A stretch of 64,000 nt of DNA from Candidatus Hodarchaeota archaeon (GTDB taxonomy: Archaea; Asgardarchaeota; Heimdallarchaeia; Hodarchaeales; Hodarchaeaceae). Shown in pieces: positions 34,352 to 44,066 of the stretch. Every line of letters begins with the position of its first letter. The first letter of the stretch is position 1. The stretch is from contig JAEOSR010000127.1 in assembly GCA_016840285.1 (NCBI GenBank), positions 8,302 to 72,301 of the forward strand. Reading direction: 5' to 3'. A model generated the notes under the pieces. That model had not been told where the DNA came from and did not search any database. It was given only the letters and a program-made list of their open reading frames with translations. A program made the position numbers and the translations under genes.

Positions 34352-34421
34352 GGGACAAATTTAGAGCTCGATTTAGGATTGGGCGTATTCAAATACCCAT
34401 AAGGTGAGGATTTTAACCTAG

Positions 34422-35123
34422 TTAACTCACTTTTTGAAGTATTTTCATTTCATCAAGATATTTTTTCGTTTCCAGAACAGTTAAATCATACCAATCTTTA
34501 TAGGCATCCGCTACTGCAAAAGGGTACCGATCTCTAATATTTAAACAGATTATTTTATCAACATGGGGTTCTAAGTAATTGACTGAGCTTATGGGTGCAG
34601 TTGGTACAGCAATTAATACTTCCTCCGCTCCAAGCTTCTTCAACCATTTCGCTCCTGCTAACATAGAAAAGCCAGAGGCAATTCCATCATCAGTTAGTAA
34701 CACCTTCTTACCATATACTTTGGGAGAAGGTGGTAGTTGAAAGCTACGTCTTCGTTTTTCCACTTCATGTTTCGCCCTTTCTATTTGTGTTTCTAGTTGA
34801 TAATTGGTCACTGAGATTCGACTAACAAGTTGCTCATTCAGAAAAATTTGGCCATCAGGAGTAATTGCTCCCATACCTGCCTCTGTACTTCCTGGAATCT
34901 GAATTTTACGCACTATTAGGAGGTCAAATGGTTTTTGCGGAGAAACTAATGGGAACTCAAGCAAACCTAGCCCAACTGGAACCCCACCATTAGGGATAAT
35001 ATAGATAACATCAAATTCCTCTAGAGAAATAAAAGATCCTAATAGGAATCCAGCACGTCTTCTAGAATCAAAGATATAATATTTATTACGTAGATCCTTG
35101 TCCTCAATGATCATTTCTTTCAT
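34422..35123 (-). CDS. Phosphoribosyltransferase-domain protein
   Basis: A 233-residue type I PRTase-fold protein. The PRPP-binding loop is VLLTDDGIASGFSML, with two acidic residues before the Gly-rich turn. The earlier GGVPVGLGLLEFP and IVRKIQIPGSTEAGMGAI segments match the dimer and flexible loop of the stand-alone PRTases often found next to hydrolases. The substrate base is not evident. Its ATG overlaps the stop of the upstream 55-codon gene as ATGA, so the two are translationally coupled. It is the last gene of the M32 peptidase operon. Confidence 0.78.
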   Translation of the reverse strand: MKEMIIEDKDLRNKYYIFDSRRRAGFLLGSFISLEEFDVIYIIPNGGVPVGLGLLEFPLVSPQKPFDLLIVRKIQIPGSTEAGMGAITPDGQIFLNEQLVSRISVTNYQLETQIERAKHEVEKRRRSFQLPPSPKVYGKKVLLTDDGIASGFSMLAGAKWLKKLGAEEVLIAVPTAPISSVNYLEPHVDKIICLNIRDRYPFAVADAYKDWYDLTVLETKKYLDEMKILQKVS

Positions 35124-35287
35124 TCCACTAATAATATCCTTTCTTGGGGGCGCCCCTTCCCTTTAGAAACCCTCTTGATATGAATTTGTTGACTTTCTTC
35201 CAAAAGTGATAAAGAATCATTCAAGTTTTTTCCACTGATCTGAAGGAGTTCAGCTATTTCATCAACTGGTTCTTCAATTAGTTTCAC
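35120..35287 (-). CDS. Small winged-helix-like DNA-binding protein (55 aa)
   Basis: The frame starts at GTG 35285-35287, two bases after the flavin-reductase-like gene stop, and ends with TGA at 35120-35122 inside an ATGA overlap with the next start. The product has a helix-turn-helix-like helix (VDEIAELLQISGKNLNDSL), a second helix (SLLEESQQIHIK) and a basic wing with GKGRPQERILLVE, as in single-domain winged-helix regulators. Position and overlaps on both sides make it a convincing real gene. It may autoregulate the operon; that is inferred. Confidence 0.7.
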   Translation of the reverse strand: MKLIEEPVDEIAELLQISGKNLNDSLSLLEESQQIHIKRVSKGKGRPQERILLVE

Positions 35288-35289
35288 TC

Positions 35290-35835
35290 TTACCTTTTGA
35301 TTACTTTCCCTACTTCACGATATTCTCGTGGCCAATACAGAATTGCTTGGGAACGTTCATAATCTTCGTGTTGGTAAGCTGCTACAATTTCCCCAACAAA
35401 CCAAACATGAGTACTACCTTGTAAATCGACTTTATGAACCACTTTACATTCTAAATTTACTGGACACTCTTCAATGAGCAAAGAAGATATTTTTTGAGCC
35501 TTTCTAGGTGTCAAACCAGCAGCCTGGAATTTGTTGACATCTCTTCCTGATTTTGAGCCACACACCTTGATTGCTTCAAGCAGTTCAGTTGTGGGTATAT
35601 TAATTGAATAATCATCGGTTTCTTTGAGTAGCTCGAATGTATGTCGTGTAGGTACGATTCCTACCATGACCATTGGTGGATTTTCTTGTCTGTCCCCAAA
35701 AGAGAAAAAGCTGACTGCTGCAACTGTTATTATATTGTCTCTTACACACACTAATACAATTGGAAACCCTGGAAATGTCATCATTCCTTGCTGGACTGTT
35801 ATTTCATTTTTAGTCATTATTGTCACCGATCCCAT
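35290..35835 (-). CDS. Flavin reductase-like FMN-binding split-barrel protein
   Basis: A 181-residue protein of the flavin-reductase-like superfamily. It shows FGDRQENPPMVMVGIVPTRHT near the FMN phosphate site, SINIPTTELLEAIKVCGSKSGRDVNKF, and the strand pair LECKVVHKVDLQGSTHVWFVGEIV. It is short and lacks an oxygenase partner, so a stand-alone FMN-binding reductase or oxidoreductase is likely. The ATG shares its A with the stop codon of the M32 peptidase gene (TAATG), a sign of translational coupling. Confidence 0.8.
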   Translation of the reverse strand: MGSVTIMTKNEITVQQGMMTFPGFPIVLVCVRDNIITVAAVSFFSFGDRQENPPMVMVGIVPTRHTFELLKETDDYSINIPTTELLEAIKVCGSKSGRDVNKFQAAGLTPRKAQKISSLLIEECPVNLECKVVHKVDLQGSTHVWFVGEIVAAYQHEDYERSQAILYWPREYREVGKVIKR

Positions 35836-37352
35836 TATACTAGGTGATATAATTCAGAATATTTATCTTTCAGATAATTTGTGAAATATTTTACTGAAAG
35901 TGGTTCCCCTGTTATTTGCGTGATCAAATCTAAAGAATCAAACTGCGCGCCTTTCTGATGAATATTTTGTGCCAACCATTCTCTAATTTGTGAGAAATTA
36001 CCATTTTGTAACGACGTTCGCCACGTTGGCAGCTCACGAGTTATTGCTGTGCTGATCTGTGCTGCCATGATGTCTCCTATTCCATAACCATAGAAATACC
36101 CCCAATATTGTGAAAACCAATGTAAATCCTGCATCACTCCTAATGTGTCCGAGGGAACCTCCACACCAAGATATTCAGCATATTTTGCATTCCAGATGTG
36201 AGGTAGATCCTTCACTTTAATCACACCTGCAAAAAGGTCACGCTCGATCTCAAATCGGATTATAATATGAAGACAATAGGTAACTTCATCCGCACCCATT
36301 CTACTAACTCCTGGTTTCACTGCATTAATAGCAAAATAAAATTCTTCAAAAGAAATATCTTTAAAAACTCCATTCGTTAATTTCTGGAAGTGTGGGTAGT
36401 AAAACGTCCAAAATTCTCTTGACATTCCAATAATATTCTGCAAAAATCGACTTTGGCTCTCCCCAAAACTAGGAAAACTTCTAGAATTAATGGGCTGTCC
36501 CATCCATTCTTTCTTCCGTTGCAAACCATCTAATGCATGACCACACTCATGTATAGCTGCAGACACGACGGACATGATCTGGTTTTCATACTTGACAGTG
36601 ATTCTGATATCTTCAGGCCCACAACCGATTGTTAATGGATGTTCAACCTCATCGATACTTCCAGTATTTAGGTTATATTCTAGAAATCTCGCAATATCTT
36701 TTACCAGTTCTTTTTGACTTGTTACTGGAACTTGGCGAGAATAAATGCTATCATCTGGTTGGATAGGTGAGTCACAACATTTTTTCACAAAAGGTATGAG
36801 AAAAGCTTTTGCTTCATCGAATATCTGGGTTAATAATTTAACTGAAAAACTAGGATCACGATTGTTGATTAAGGCTTCATAAGGATCATTTAATTCTTTG
36901 GATCTAGCTAATAACTCAGCGCGCTTTAAATTCAAAGCAAAAAGCTCTTCTAGATCAGGAACCACACTCTGAAAATTATTTTTAGCTTTAGCTTTCTTCC
37001 ATACTTCTAATGTTTTATTAGATTGAGACGCCAGAGCTCCTACTAGCTCTAAAGGAAGAATTGTCTTGTTTTCATACTCTCTCCTTACGAGTTCGATGTT
37101 TCTTTTTTGAACAACATCTAGCTCTTGGTCTTCCTCACATTGTTTAATTAATGACTCAAACTCATGGCTTGTCCAACGCTTATGAATAGCCTGTTGTAAC
37201 CAATTAAATTGTTTTGTTCGAAATTGTAGAGCATTTTTGGGCATATAAGTGTTTAAATCCCAGTACAATACCCCTCGGAGAGTATTAAGGAGGTAAATTT
37301 CATTATATTTTTCAAGTAAATCTTCATAATGTTTTTTCATAATATTAACCAA
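35835..37352 (-). CDS. M32 family metallocarboxypeptidase (Taq type)
   Basis: A 505-residue zinc carboxypeptidase. The catalytic HExxH is in AIHECGHALDGL, the third ligand region is SFGESQSRFLQNIIG, and the late HIIIRFEIERDLFAG and SQYWGYFYGYGIGDIMAAQI blocks are those of Thermus aquaticus and Pyrococcus carboxypeptidases. It removes C-terminal residues from peptides, in the cytoplasm since there is no signal peptide. It heads an operon with flavin-reductase-like, winged-helix-like and PRTase genes. The family call is firm. Confidence 0.93.
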   Translation of the reverse strand: MVNIMKKHYEDLLEKYNEIYLLNTLRGVLYWDLNTYMPKNALQFRTKQFNWLQQAIHKRWTSHEFESLIKQCEEDQELDVVQKRNIELVRREYENKTILPLELVGALASQSNKTLEVWKKAKAKNNFQSVVPDLEELFALNLKRAELLARSKELNDPYEALINNRDPSFSVKLLTQIFDEAKAFLIPFVKKCCDSPIQPDDSIYSRQVPVTSQKELVKDIARFLEYNLNTGSIDEVEHPLTIGCGPEDIRITVKYENQIMSVVSAAIHECGHALDGLQRKKEWMGQPINSRSFPSFGESQSRFLQNIIGMSREFWTFYYPHFQKLTNGVFKDISFEEFYFAINAVKPGVSRMGADEVTYCLHIIIRFEIERDLFAGVIKVKDLPHIWNAKYAEYLGVEVPSDTLGVMQDLHWFSQYWGYFYGYGIGDIMAAQISTAITRELPTWRTSLQNGNFSQIREWLAQNIHQKGAQFDSLDLITQITGEPLSVKYFTNYLKDKYSELYHLV

Positions 37353-37439
37353 CCAAGAAAGGAGACTATTTTAATAAAGAACACGTCAGAATTAAACATA
37401 TTATTTTTTGAATTAAAGGATGATTTCCGATAGAGCTGT

Positions 37440-38381
37440 TCACTTAGAAGCTTTTTCCAGCCATAAATCATAAAGATTCACTGCTAAGTTTTGAAAAACG
37501 TCTAAGTTTTCAACAATATCAATCCAGTTCTTCGGAATTTCCCTTATTCCCAAAAAAGCACCAGTAATCGCGCCTGACATACAAGCGATTGTATCAGTAT
37601 CTCCTCCACAGCTTATAGAGGAGAAAAGCGCCTCATAAAAATTAGAGGAGTTGTTTAAGAAATTATAAATTGCTATTGGTACCGAATCTGGAGCGGTTAC
37701 ATTTACCCCCAGCTCTTTAATTATCCTATCAGGAGGCGGGGGAGAATTCAAATAGGTCTCAATTTTATCTAGTTTCTTTTGATAAACTGGAGATAATTGA
37801 TGAGGGATGTTTTTCAATTTTTCAATGAACTCATGAGGTTCAAAATTTCTAGGGTCACTTTCAACAGCCAAAGCGACTGCACAAGCTTGAAGAATCGCTC
37901 CTTGCCTTCCTAAACGGTGTGAATGTGTTATCATGGAGATTTGATCAGTAATTTCTATTAATCTCTCTTGGTCATTGTGATAAAGTAATCCTATTGGACA
38001 AATTCTCATTGCAGCGCCGTTTCCTAATGACCCCTCACCGTAGAAAGCCTCTTTTGCAGGTGTATCCCAAGGATCTCCGTCTTTAATTTTCATTAAAACT
38101 GTAATAGCACCAGGCCCATACCCTCTAGTATGGTCAAAATTTCGTACAAACGTATTTGCCATATCTGGTCCGTTAAACTTCCCTTTATTGGCACATATGG
38201 ATTCTAAAACACCTTTCATCATTTCACTATCATCTGTATACCTGCCTCCAACAAGATCAAAATCTTCTACACGGACAGATCCATGATACGATCCTTCATA
38301 TCTCGCTCCCCATGAATCTCCGACAACACTTCCTAAGATAGATCCTAGGAATTTGTCTTTCATCCTTTTAAATTGGTTCAT
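37440..38381 (-). CDS. ADP-ribosylglycohydrolase (DraG/ARH family)
   Basis: A 313-residue enzyme that removes ADP-ribose from modified targets. The binuclear-metal motifs are complete: GDSWGARYEG, GGRYTDDSEMM (TDDSE at 49-53), GDPWDTPAKEAF with GSLGNGAAMRICPIGLL, and CGGDTDTIACMSGAITGAFLG near the C-terminus. The start codon shares its base with the stop of the upstream methyltransferase gene (TGATG). This indicates coupled expression with a DNA methyltransferase, which is unusual for this family and may point to nucleic-acid ADP-ribosylation control; that link is inferred. Confidence 0.9.
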   Translation of the reverse strand: MNQFKRMKDKFLGSILGSVVGDSWGARYEGSYHGSVRVEDFDLVGGRYTDDSEMMKGVLESICANKGKFNGPDMANTFVRNFDHTRGYGPGAITVLMKIKDGDPWDTPAKEAFYGEGSLGNGAAMRICPIGLLYHNDQERLIEITDQISMITHSHRLGRQGAILQACAVALAVESDPRNFEPHEFIEKLKNIPHQLSPVYQKKLDKIETYLNSPPPPDRIIKELGVNVTAPDSVPIAIYNFLNNSSNFYEALFSSISCGGDTDTIACMSGAITGAFLGIREIPKNWIDIVENLDVFQNLAVNLYDLWLEKASK

Positions 38382-40453
38382 CAGCTAAACCTAGCAAGAA
38401 TAGCGTTTTTCTGAATATTTAATACTTCTTCTTTCCTTGGATCTTTCTGATGAAATTGATCCAAGATATACTCGATGCTGAGCTTATCTAGTTCATAAAT
38501 CTTAGCGACCAACGAATCAATTGTAGCTTGGCACTGGATTCGGTCTAGAAATGACATGCATTTGCACCCTTTTGCGAACTGTTTGGAAAGAGGCGCAAAT
38601 TCAGGAAACAGAGAAGCAACTTTACTTACTATTTCTTGATAAACCTTATCATGCTGTGATAGTCGGGGAACTGGCATATCATAGATAAAAAACATGTTCA
38701 AATTTGTACTCACTTTCAAACGAAGTAGATAATCAAATACAAAACTGTTGAATACACCACATAAGTAGAGCAAATCAGATAGGTCTATTAATCGCTTCTC
38801 TTTCTCTTGATGAAAAACTTTCGTTACAATCAAGGAATTTCCACAGCAGACCATCTGAGGGATAATTGTAGCAATCATTGTACGACGATTAGTACTTGCT
38901 GCTACGGCGCGAAAACCCAATCTATATTCTTTAAAATCTTTGTATTGAAAACCAAACTTAGTCAATAAATTTTCTTTGTTGATCCAATACCTCGGCTTCT
39001 TGAATTGGTGAGTATATTGCTCAATCATCTTCCCCTCGAAAATTATAACACCCTGGTGTTCTGTATTGAATAACTTATTATCAAGAGTAATATCGAGCTC
39101 TCTTGTAAAACGAACTTTCCAAGAGCCAGTAACCTTGGTTCTTAAAGGAGGGTGCTTGTACATCTTATTGGCAAGATCAATGTCTTCCTGAGTCTTAAAC
39201 TCTAATATTGACCATGAGGATGGGGATAAACGTTTAATGGTTTCCCACAATATCGGAATTGTCGAACTAACGACTGTTTTGAGAATATCTGAGTCATGTA
39301 ACATAAAAGCTGCATTAAATGATTTAGTTTGGCCAGATTTTTTGAAAATCAATAAATCAAACTTGAAGGACTTATGAATCGAAGGGAATATCCCCCTACG
39401 ATTCTCAAAACAGTAAAGCTCTTTAACTGTATTTTTATCAAATAACAACCGTCTTAATCCCTTTGTTCCAGCATCAGTATGAAATCCAGATGGGATTATA
39501 ACTCCACAATATCCCTTAGGTCTCATTAAACGAAATATTCTCTCAAGAAACAGTTTATAAAGATTAAGATCCCCACTTATTGTTTTTACACCATTTACTC
39601 CAACTATTTGATCAGATTGAAAGCGATAGTTCTCACTACGAAAGTAATTCCCAGTAAGACGAATTAACTGTTCGTACTCATTCCAATGTTCTTTTATATG
39701 ATCATGTTCAAGTAGCTTAGCTATTATTTCCTTTGCTTCTTTCTTGCCCACACCATACTTTGTTAATCGTGAATCGTATTGGGCAAAAAATTCTTTACTC
39801 AATGGTTTATAGATGTTCCATGGAGGATTACCTAAACATATATCAAATCCTTCATTTGTAAAGATTTCAGGAAATTCTTGATTCCAATGGAAAGGTTTAA
39901 GACCCAAATCTTCAATTATTTTCTTCTGATGAGATTTTCCTACAACAAAACCAATTAACGAATTCCCACATCGAATATTTACCCCTAGATCTGGAGTGGT
40001 TCCATAGTAATCTCCCACTGAGAACAATACAGAGGAGAGTCTAGACTTGCACTCTTCGATTGCAGCTTGAGAAATATCGACACCATATAGGTTTTGCGTT
40101 ATAATCCATTCTATTATCTGATATTTGTTCCAATCGCATATTCCTTTGATAACCATGTAATCGTAGATTGTTTTAAGCGTAGATAATGCTTCTAGTAAAA
40201 ATTGTCCTGTACCAACCGCTGGATCGAGGATTTTAAGATTCTTGATAACATTTAGTAAATATTGAAGTTGATTTTGGTCTAATTTCTCTAATACATCGCC
40301 AAGAATTCCCTGATATCTAACCTGAGATCCAGAGAACTCATTTAATTGATCAAGAATATATGGGATTATGGTATTTCGACAAAGATATGTAGTAATTTCT
40401 TCTGGGGAGTAAATTACTCCTAAATCTTTAATCTTAAGAGGAGACATCCTCAC
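38381..40453 (-). CDS. Eco57I-like adenine-specific DNA methyltransferase
   Basis: A 690-residue protein. The SAM motif ILDPAVGTGQFLLEAL is at about 75-90, YGVDISQAAIEECKSRL is the next strand and helix, and the catalytic NPPW (CLGNPPWNIY) is at 209-212. The C-terminal half, from about 400, resembles the TaqI-like target recognition region (YWINKENLL, EYRLGFRAVAASTNRRTMIATIIPQ, LCGVFNSFVFDYLLRLKVS). No nuclease PD-(D/E)XK motif is evident at the N-terminus, so it may be methylation-only, or a BREX/type IIG-like relic. It leads an operon with the ADP-ribosylglycohydrolase. Confidence 0.83.
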   Translation of the reverse strand: MRMSPLKIKDLGVIYSPEEITTYLCRNTIIPYILDQLNEFSGSQVRYQGILGDVLEKLDQNQLQYLLNVIKNLKILDPAVGTGQFLLEALSTLKTIYDYMVIKGICDWNKYQIIEWIITQNLYGVDISQAAIEECKSRLSSVLFSVGDYYGTTPDLGVNIRCGNSLIGFVVGKSHQKKIIEDLGLKPFHWNQEFPEIFTNEGFDICLGNPPWNIYKPLSKEFFAQYDSRLTKYGVGKKEAKEIIAKLLEHDHIKEHWNEYEQLIRLTGNYFRSENYRFQSDQIVGVNGVKTISGDLNLYKLFLERIFRLMRPKGYCGVIIPSGFHTDAGTKGLRRLLFDKNTVKELYCFENRRGIFPSIHKSFKFDLLIFKKSGQTKSFNAAFMLHDSDILKTVVSSTIPILWETIKRLSPSSWSILEFKTQEDIDLANKMYKHPPLRTKVTGSWKVRFTRELDITLDNKLFNTEHQGVIIFEGKMIEQYTHQFKKPRYWINKENLLTKFGFQYKDFKEYRLGFRAVAASTNRRTMIATIIPQMVCCGNSLIVTKVFHQEKEKRLIDLSDLLYLCGVFNSFVFDYLLRLKVSTNLNMFFIYDMPVPRLSQHDKVYQEIVSKVASLFPEFAPLSKQFAKGCKCMSFLDRIQCQATIDSLVAKIYELDKLSIEYILDQFHQKDPRKEEVLNIQKNAILARFS

Positions 40454-40488
40454 CTGTAATACGCCGTTTCGTCAATATTGGTTATCTA

Positions 40489-40500
40489 TATTTATAATAT
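40489..40500 (-). promoter_or_regulatory. TATA-like element for the methyltransferase operon
   Basis: Read on the minus strand, ATATTATAAATA lies about 36-47 bases before the methyltransferase start codon in the divergent intergenic region (40454-40601). Spacing and composition fit an archaeal TATA box with a short leader. The other promoter for the GH13 gene is less clear. Confidence 0.4.
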
Positions 40501-40601
40501 TCTATTTTTCTATAATTAGAATATGTTTTGAAATAAAAGCTCCATTGCCAAGAATAAAGTTCATAAAGGTTAATTAACCCAGACCGAGAAAGTGCCATCT
40601 T

Positions 40602-43600
40602 ATGAGAGTTTATCGAAAAGCCAGGGACATGTATAATTTTGAGAACTCATTCTTCAGCTCAACTGGAGATGTTGTTTTTCCTAACTTACATAATGTGCGT
40701 ATTTTTGCCCAAAAAATCAATCAAAAACGCGATTTGATAAATTTTCCAGAAATGGCAGTAAAAGGAAGCGAAATTAATGGAATTGCTCTTGAAAATGAAA
40801 TTTTTCATTATCTCTTCGATATCTATCAAAAACAGAATGATATTGATTTGGCTGAAGAGCTTCCAAAATGGTTACGGGAGGAAATTGGATCAGAGGAACT
40901 TAATGATGCCCTTAGGCTAATGCTAGAGGAATTTCCTCCACCTTCAATCTATTCTGGTGAAATTGACATTGATACCTATTTAGAAGAAGAAACAGATGAA
41001 GTTCCGAATGAATACGTTACTATTTCCTGTATGATCAATTTATGGTTATCTAACGTTAATCCTGCCTTTTCAAGTAACTTAGAATTATTTGATGATTCTG
41101 ATTTGGAAAAGAAAACAAAATACCTGCAATTAATCGAAAAAATCTTCGATTTTTTTGATGATAAACCACGTTTTGGCCCTGATAATCAGAATTTCCTAGA
41201 AATGTTAAAATCTTTAGCATTAAAAGAACCTTATTCTGTCAAAAGACAGTTGGAGTTCATTAATGAAAAGTGGGGTTCTCTTATATCTCCATATCGGTTT
41301 AAAATATTGTTGGCACTTGATTTTCTAAGAGAAGAAGAGAAAATGAGAGGTTTAGGGCCAGGAGAAGCCCAAGTTTATGAATACGACTACTTGGAAGAAA
41401 ATTACACACCCGATAAAGATTGGATGCCAAAAGTTGTAATGATAGCCAAGAATATTTATGTCTGGTTGAGTCAACTCTCAAAGAAATATGATCAACATTT
41501 ACACAGATTAGACCAAATTCCTGAAGAAGAATTGAGCCACCTTTCGAATTGGGGATTTAATTCACTATGGCTTATTGGTGTTTGGGAGAGAAGTTCTGCA
41601 TCTAAGACGATAAAAAGATGGTGTGGCAATCCAGAAGCGGAAGCGTCTGCATATTCCTTATATGATTATGTCATCGCTCAGGATTTGGGAGGCCAAGAAG
41701 CTTTTGAGAATTTAAAAGAAAGAGCAAGAAGAAGGGGAATTCGTCTAGCATCTGATATGGTGCCCAATCATACTGGAATAGATTCAAAATGGATGATGGA
41801 ACATCCTGATTGGTTCATCTCCCTATCTTATAGCCCGTTCCCAGTTTATTCTTATAATGGAGACAGTCTATCTAGAAATCCCCGAATTGGAATCTATGTG
41901 GAGGATCATTATTTCTCACGTACGGATGCAGCAGTCACATTCAAATGGATGGATCATGAAACAAAAGATGTCCGGTACATCTATCATGGAAATGACGGAA
42001 CTTCAATGCCCTGGAATGATACGGCGCAATTAAACTTTCTCAAACCTGAGGTACGTGAAACAGTCATTCAAACAATTCTCCATGTTGCTCGAATGTTCCC
42101 TATTATTCGATTTGACGCGGCCATGACCTTGACAAAGAAACATTATCACAGATTATGGTTCCCAGCACCTGGGAGTGGAGGTGACATCCCTTCTCGAGCT
42201 GAACATGGAATAAGTAAGCAGGATTTCGATAAAGCAATACCAAGAGAATTTTGGCGAGAAGTGGTTGACCGAATTAACCAAGAAGCTCCAGATACATTAT
42301 TACTAGCAGAGGCTTTCTGGTTATTAGAAGGATTTTTCGTTAGAACGTTAGGGATGCACCGAGTTTACAATTCAGCATTCATGAATATGCTTAGAGATGA
42401 AGATAATGCAAAATATCGCTCTGTAATCAAGAATACGCTCGAGTACGATCCTGAAATCCTAAAGCGTTTTGTGAATTTTATGAATAATCCTGACGAAAAA
42501 ACTGCAGTAGACCAATTTGGAAAAGGAAATAAGTATTTTGGGATATGTATTCTTCTCGTTACCATGCCAGGCCTCCCTATGTTTGGTCATGGACAGATTG
42601 AGGGGCTTGAAGAGAAATATGGAATGGAATATCGTCGTGCTTACTGGGAAGAGACCGTTGATGATAGATTTGTCCAATATCACGAACAAATAATCTTCCC
42701 ATTGATTAAAAAAAGGGATCTATTTGCTGAGGTTATTAATTTCCTTCTTTTTGATTTTTTTACGTCCAGTGGTTCTGTAAATGAGGATGTTTTTGCCTAT
42801 TCGAATCGCAGGGGTAAAGATCAAGCTATGGTTGTTTATCATAATAGATTTGCTAACACTAATGGCTGGATAAAAACTTCAGCCGCTTTTTCAGCTAAAA
42901 TTGGAAATCAAACACAATTAATACAGAAAACGCTAGGAGAAGGATTAAACTTACATAATGAAGGAGATTACTATTGTATATTTCGAGAGCATATTAGTGG
43001 ATTGGAATATATCCGTGGTAGCAAAGAAATTCATGAGAAAGGTCTCTTTTTGGAATTAGGGGCGTATCAATCAGTAGTCTTTCATGACTTTCGAGAGATT
43101 CAAGACAGTGAATCCCAACATTTCGCTCTTCTCCATGATTTTCTAGGAGGTAAAGGGGTCGATAACATTGATGAGACTCTTCAGGAGCTAATATACCACT
43201 CTCTTCACAAAGCTTTCAAAGAATTGGTAAGTGAATCAGTTTTTGAAGAAATTATTGGAGCACTAAATTCTCATGACCATATAAAACTAAGTAAAATTCT
43301 TGAGAAAATTCGCTTAAAATTGCCATCCTTCTTAGAGGAGGTAGTAAAATACTCTTCAGGAGAAAGTTTTGATTCAGAGCTGATTGACACTATCATGAGT
43401 AAGCTTCGTAATTTAATTCAGCTAAGAGAGTCTGTTAATCAATTAACCCTATCTTCTGAAATTTCAGGGGAACTTATGCAATACTATAACACAAACTTTC
43501 CTTCTAACGCTGATTGGAACATTATCTTGGCCTGGATATTTGTCCACTTACTTGGTAAGATTTTAGATCCAATTCATCATGAACTTCAGAGTAGAAGCTG

Positions 43601-44066
43601 GCTCGATGAGTGGGGACTTAGTAGAATCATTGAATGGACAATTAAAGGTTTTTACGATAAACTAGAAGATGCTTTAGAAGCACTAATCCTAATAAAAATT
43701 CTAACAACTCACCAAAATTGGTATATGCACAATATAAAATCTGATCATCAAGCTGTCCAAATTATGAGGATTCTTATGTCTGATCTGGAAGTTCAATCAT
43801 ACATACAAACAAATCGATATCAGAATATCTTATGGTTCAATCAAGAAGCCTTTGAGAATTTAGTTCAATGGTTATTCATCATTTCAATAATAAATTTTGT
43901 TTCAGACTTAAAGAATGAAAAGGATCTTAGTAGAGAACTTGAGAGAATTTTCCTAGTAATAGACCAATGGTTAACTAGTGCGAAAAGTTCCAATTACCAA
44001 GTAGAAAAATTCTTTGATCTCCTTAGTAGAAATCAATCTCTTCCAAAATCTAAAAAAGATATGTAA
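40602..44066 (+). CDS. Giant GH13 alpha-amylase-family protein with long flanking domains
   Basis: A 1154-residue protein. The catalytic TIM barrel spans about 280-680: FNSLWLIGVWER, LASDMVPNHTGIDSKW (region I), IIRFDAAMTL with nucleophile Asp505 (region II), LLAEAFWLLEG with acid/base Glu570 (region III) and MNNPDEKTAVDQFG with Asp631, where the usual His of the HD motif is Pro. About 280 residues before the barrel and 400 after it are helical and not recognised. There is no signal peptide, so it is probably cytosolic and acts on glycogen-like or trehalose-type glucans. Activity type is not decided by sequence. Confidence 0.8.
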   Translation: MRVYRKARDMYNFENSFFSSTGDVVFPNLHNVRIFAQKINQKRDLINFPEMAVKGSEINGIALENEIFHYLFDIYQKQNDIDLAEELPKWLREEIGSEELNDALRLMLEEFPPPSIYSGEIDIDTYLEEETDEVPNEYVTISCMINLWLSNVNPAFSSNLELFDDSDLEKKTKYLQLIEKIFDFFDDKPRFGPDNQNFLEMLKSLALKEPYSVKRQLEFINEKWGSLISPYRFKILLALDFLREEEKMRGLGPGEAQVYEYDYLEENYTPDKDWMPKVVMIAKNIYVWLSQLSKKYDQHLHRLDQIPEEELSHLSNWGFNSLWLIGVWERSSASKTIKRWCGNPEAEASAYSLYDYVIAQDLGGQEAFENLKERARRRGIRLASDMVPNHTGIDSKWMMEHPDWFISLSYSPFPVYSYNGDSLSRNPRIGIYVEDHYFSRTDAAVTFKWMDHETKDVRYIYHGNDGTSMPWNDTAQLNFLKPEVRETVIQTILHVARMFPIIRFDAAMTLTKKHYHRLWFPAPGSGGDIPSRAEHGISKQDFDKAIPREFWREVVDRINQEAPDTLLLAEAFWLLEGFFVRTLGMHRVYNSAFMNMLRDEDNAKYRSVIKNTLEYDPEILKRFVNFMNNPDEKTAVDQFGKGNKYFGICILLVTMPGLPMFGHGQIEGLEEKYGMEYRRAYWEETVDDRFVQYHEQIIFPLIKKRDLFAEVINFLLFDFFTSSGSVNEDVFAYSNRRGKDQAMVVYHNRFANTNGWIKTSAAFSAKIGNQTQLIQKTLGEGLNLHNEGDYYCIFREHISGLEYIRGSKEIHEKGLFLELGAYQSVVFHDFREIQDSESQHFALLHDFLGGKGVDNIDETLQELIYHSLHKAFKELVSESVFEEIIGALNSHDHIKLSKILEKIRLKLPSFLEEVVKYSSGESFDSELIDTIMSKLRNLIQLRESVNQLTLSSEISGELMQYYNTNFPSNADWNIILAWIFVHLLGKILDPIHHELQSRSWLDEWGLSRIIEWTIKGFYDKLEDALEALILIKILTTHQNWYMHNIKSDHQAVQIMRILMSDLEVQSYIQTNRYQNILWFNQEAFENLVQWLFIISIINFVSDLKNEKDLSRELERIFLVIDQWLTSAKSSNYQVEKFFDLLSRNQSLPKSKKDM

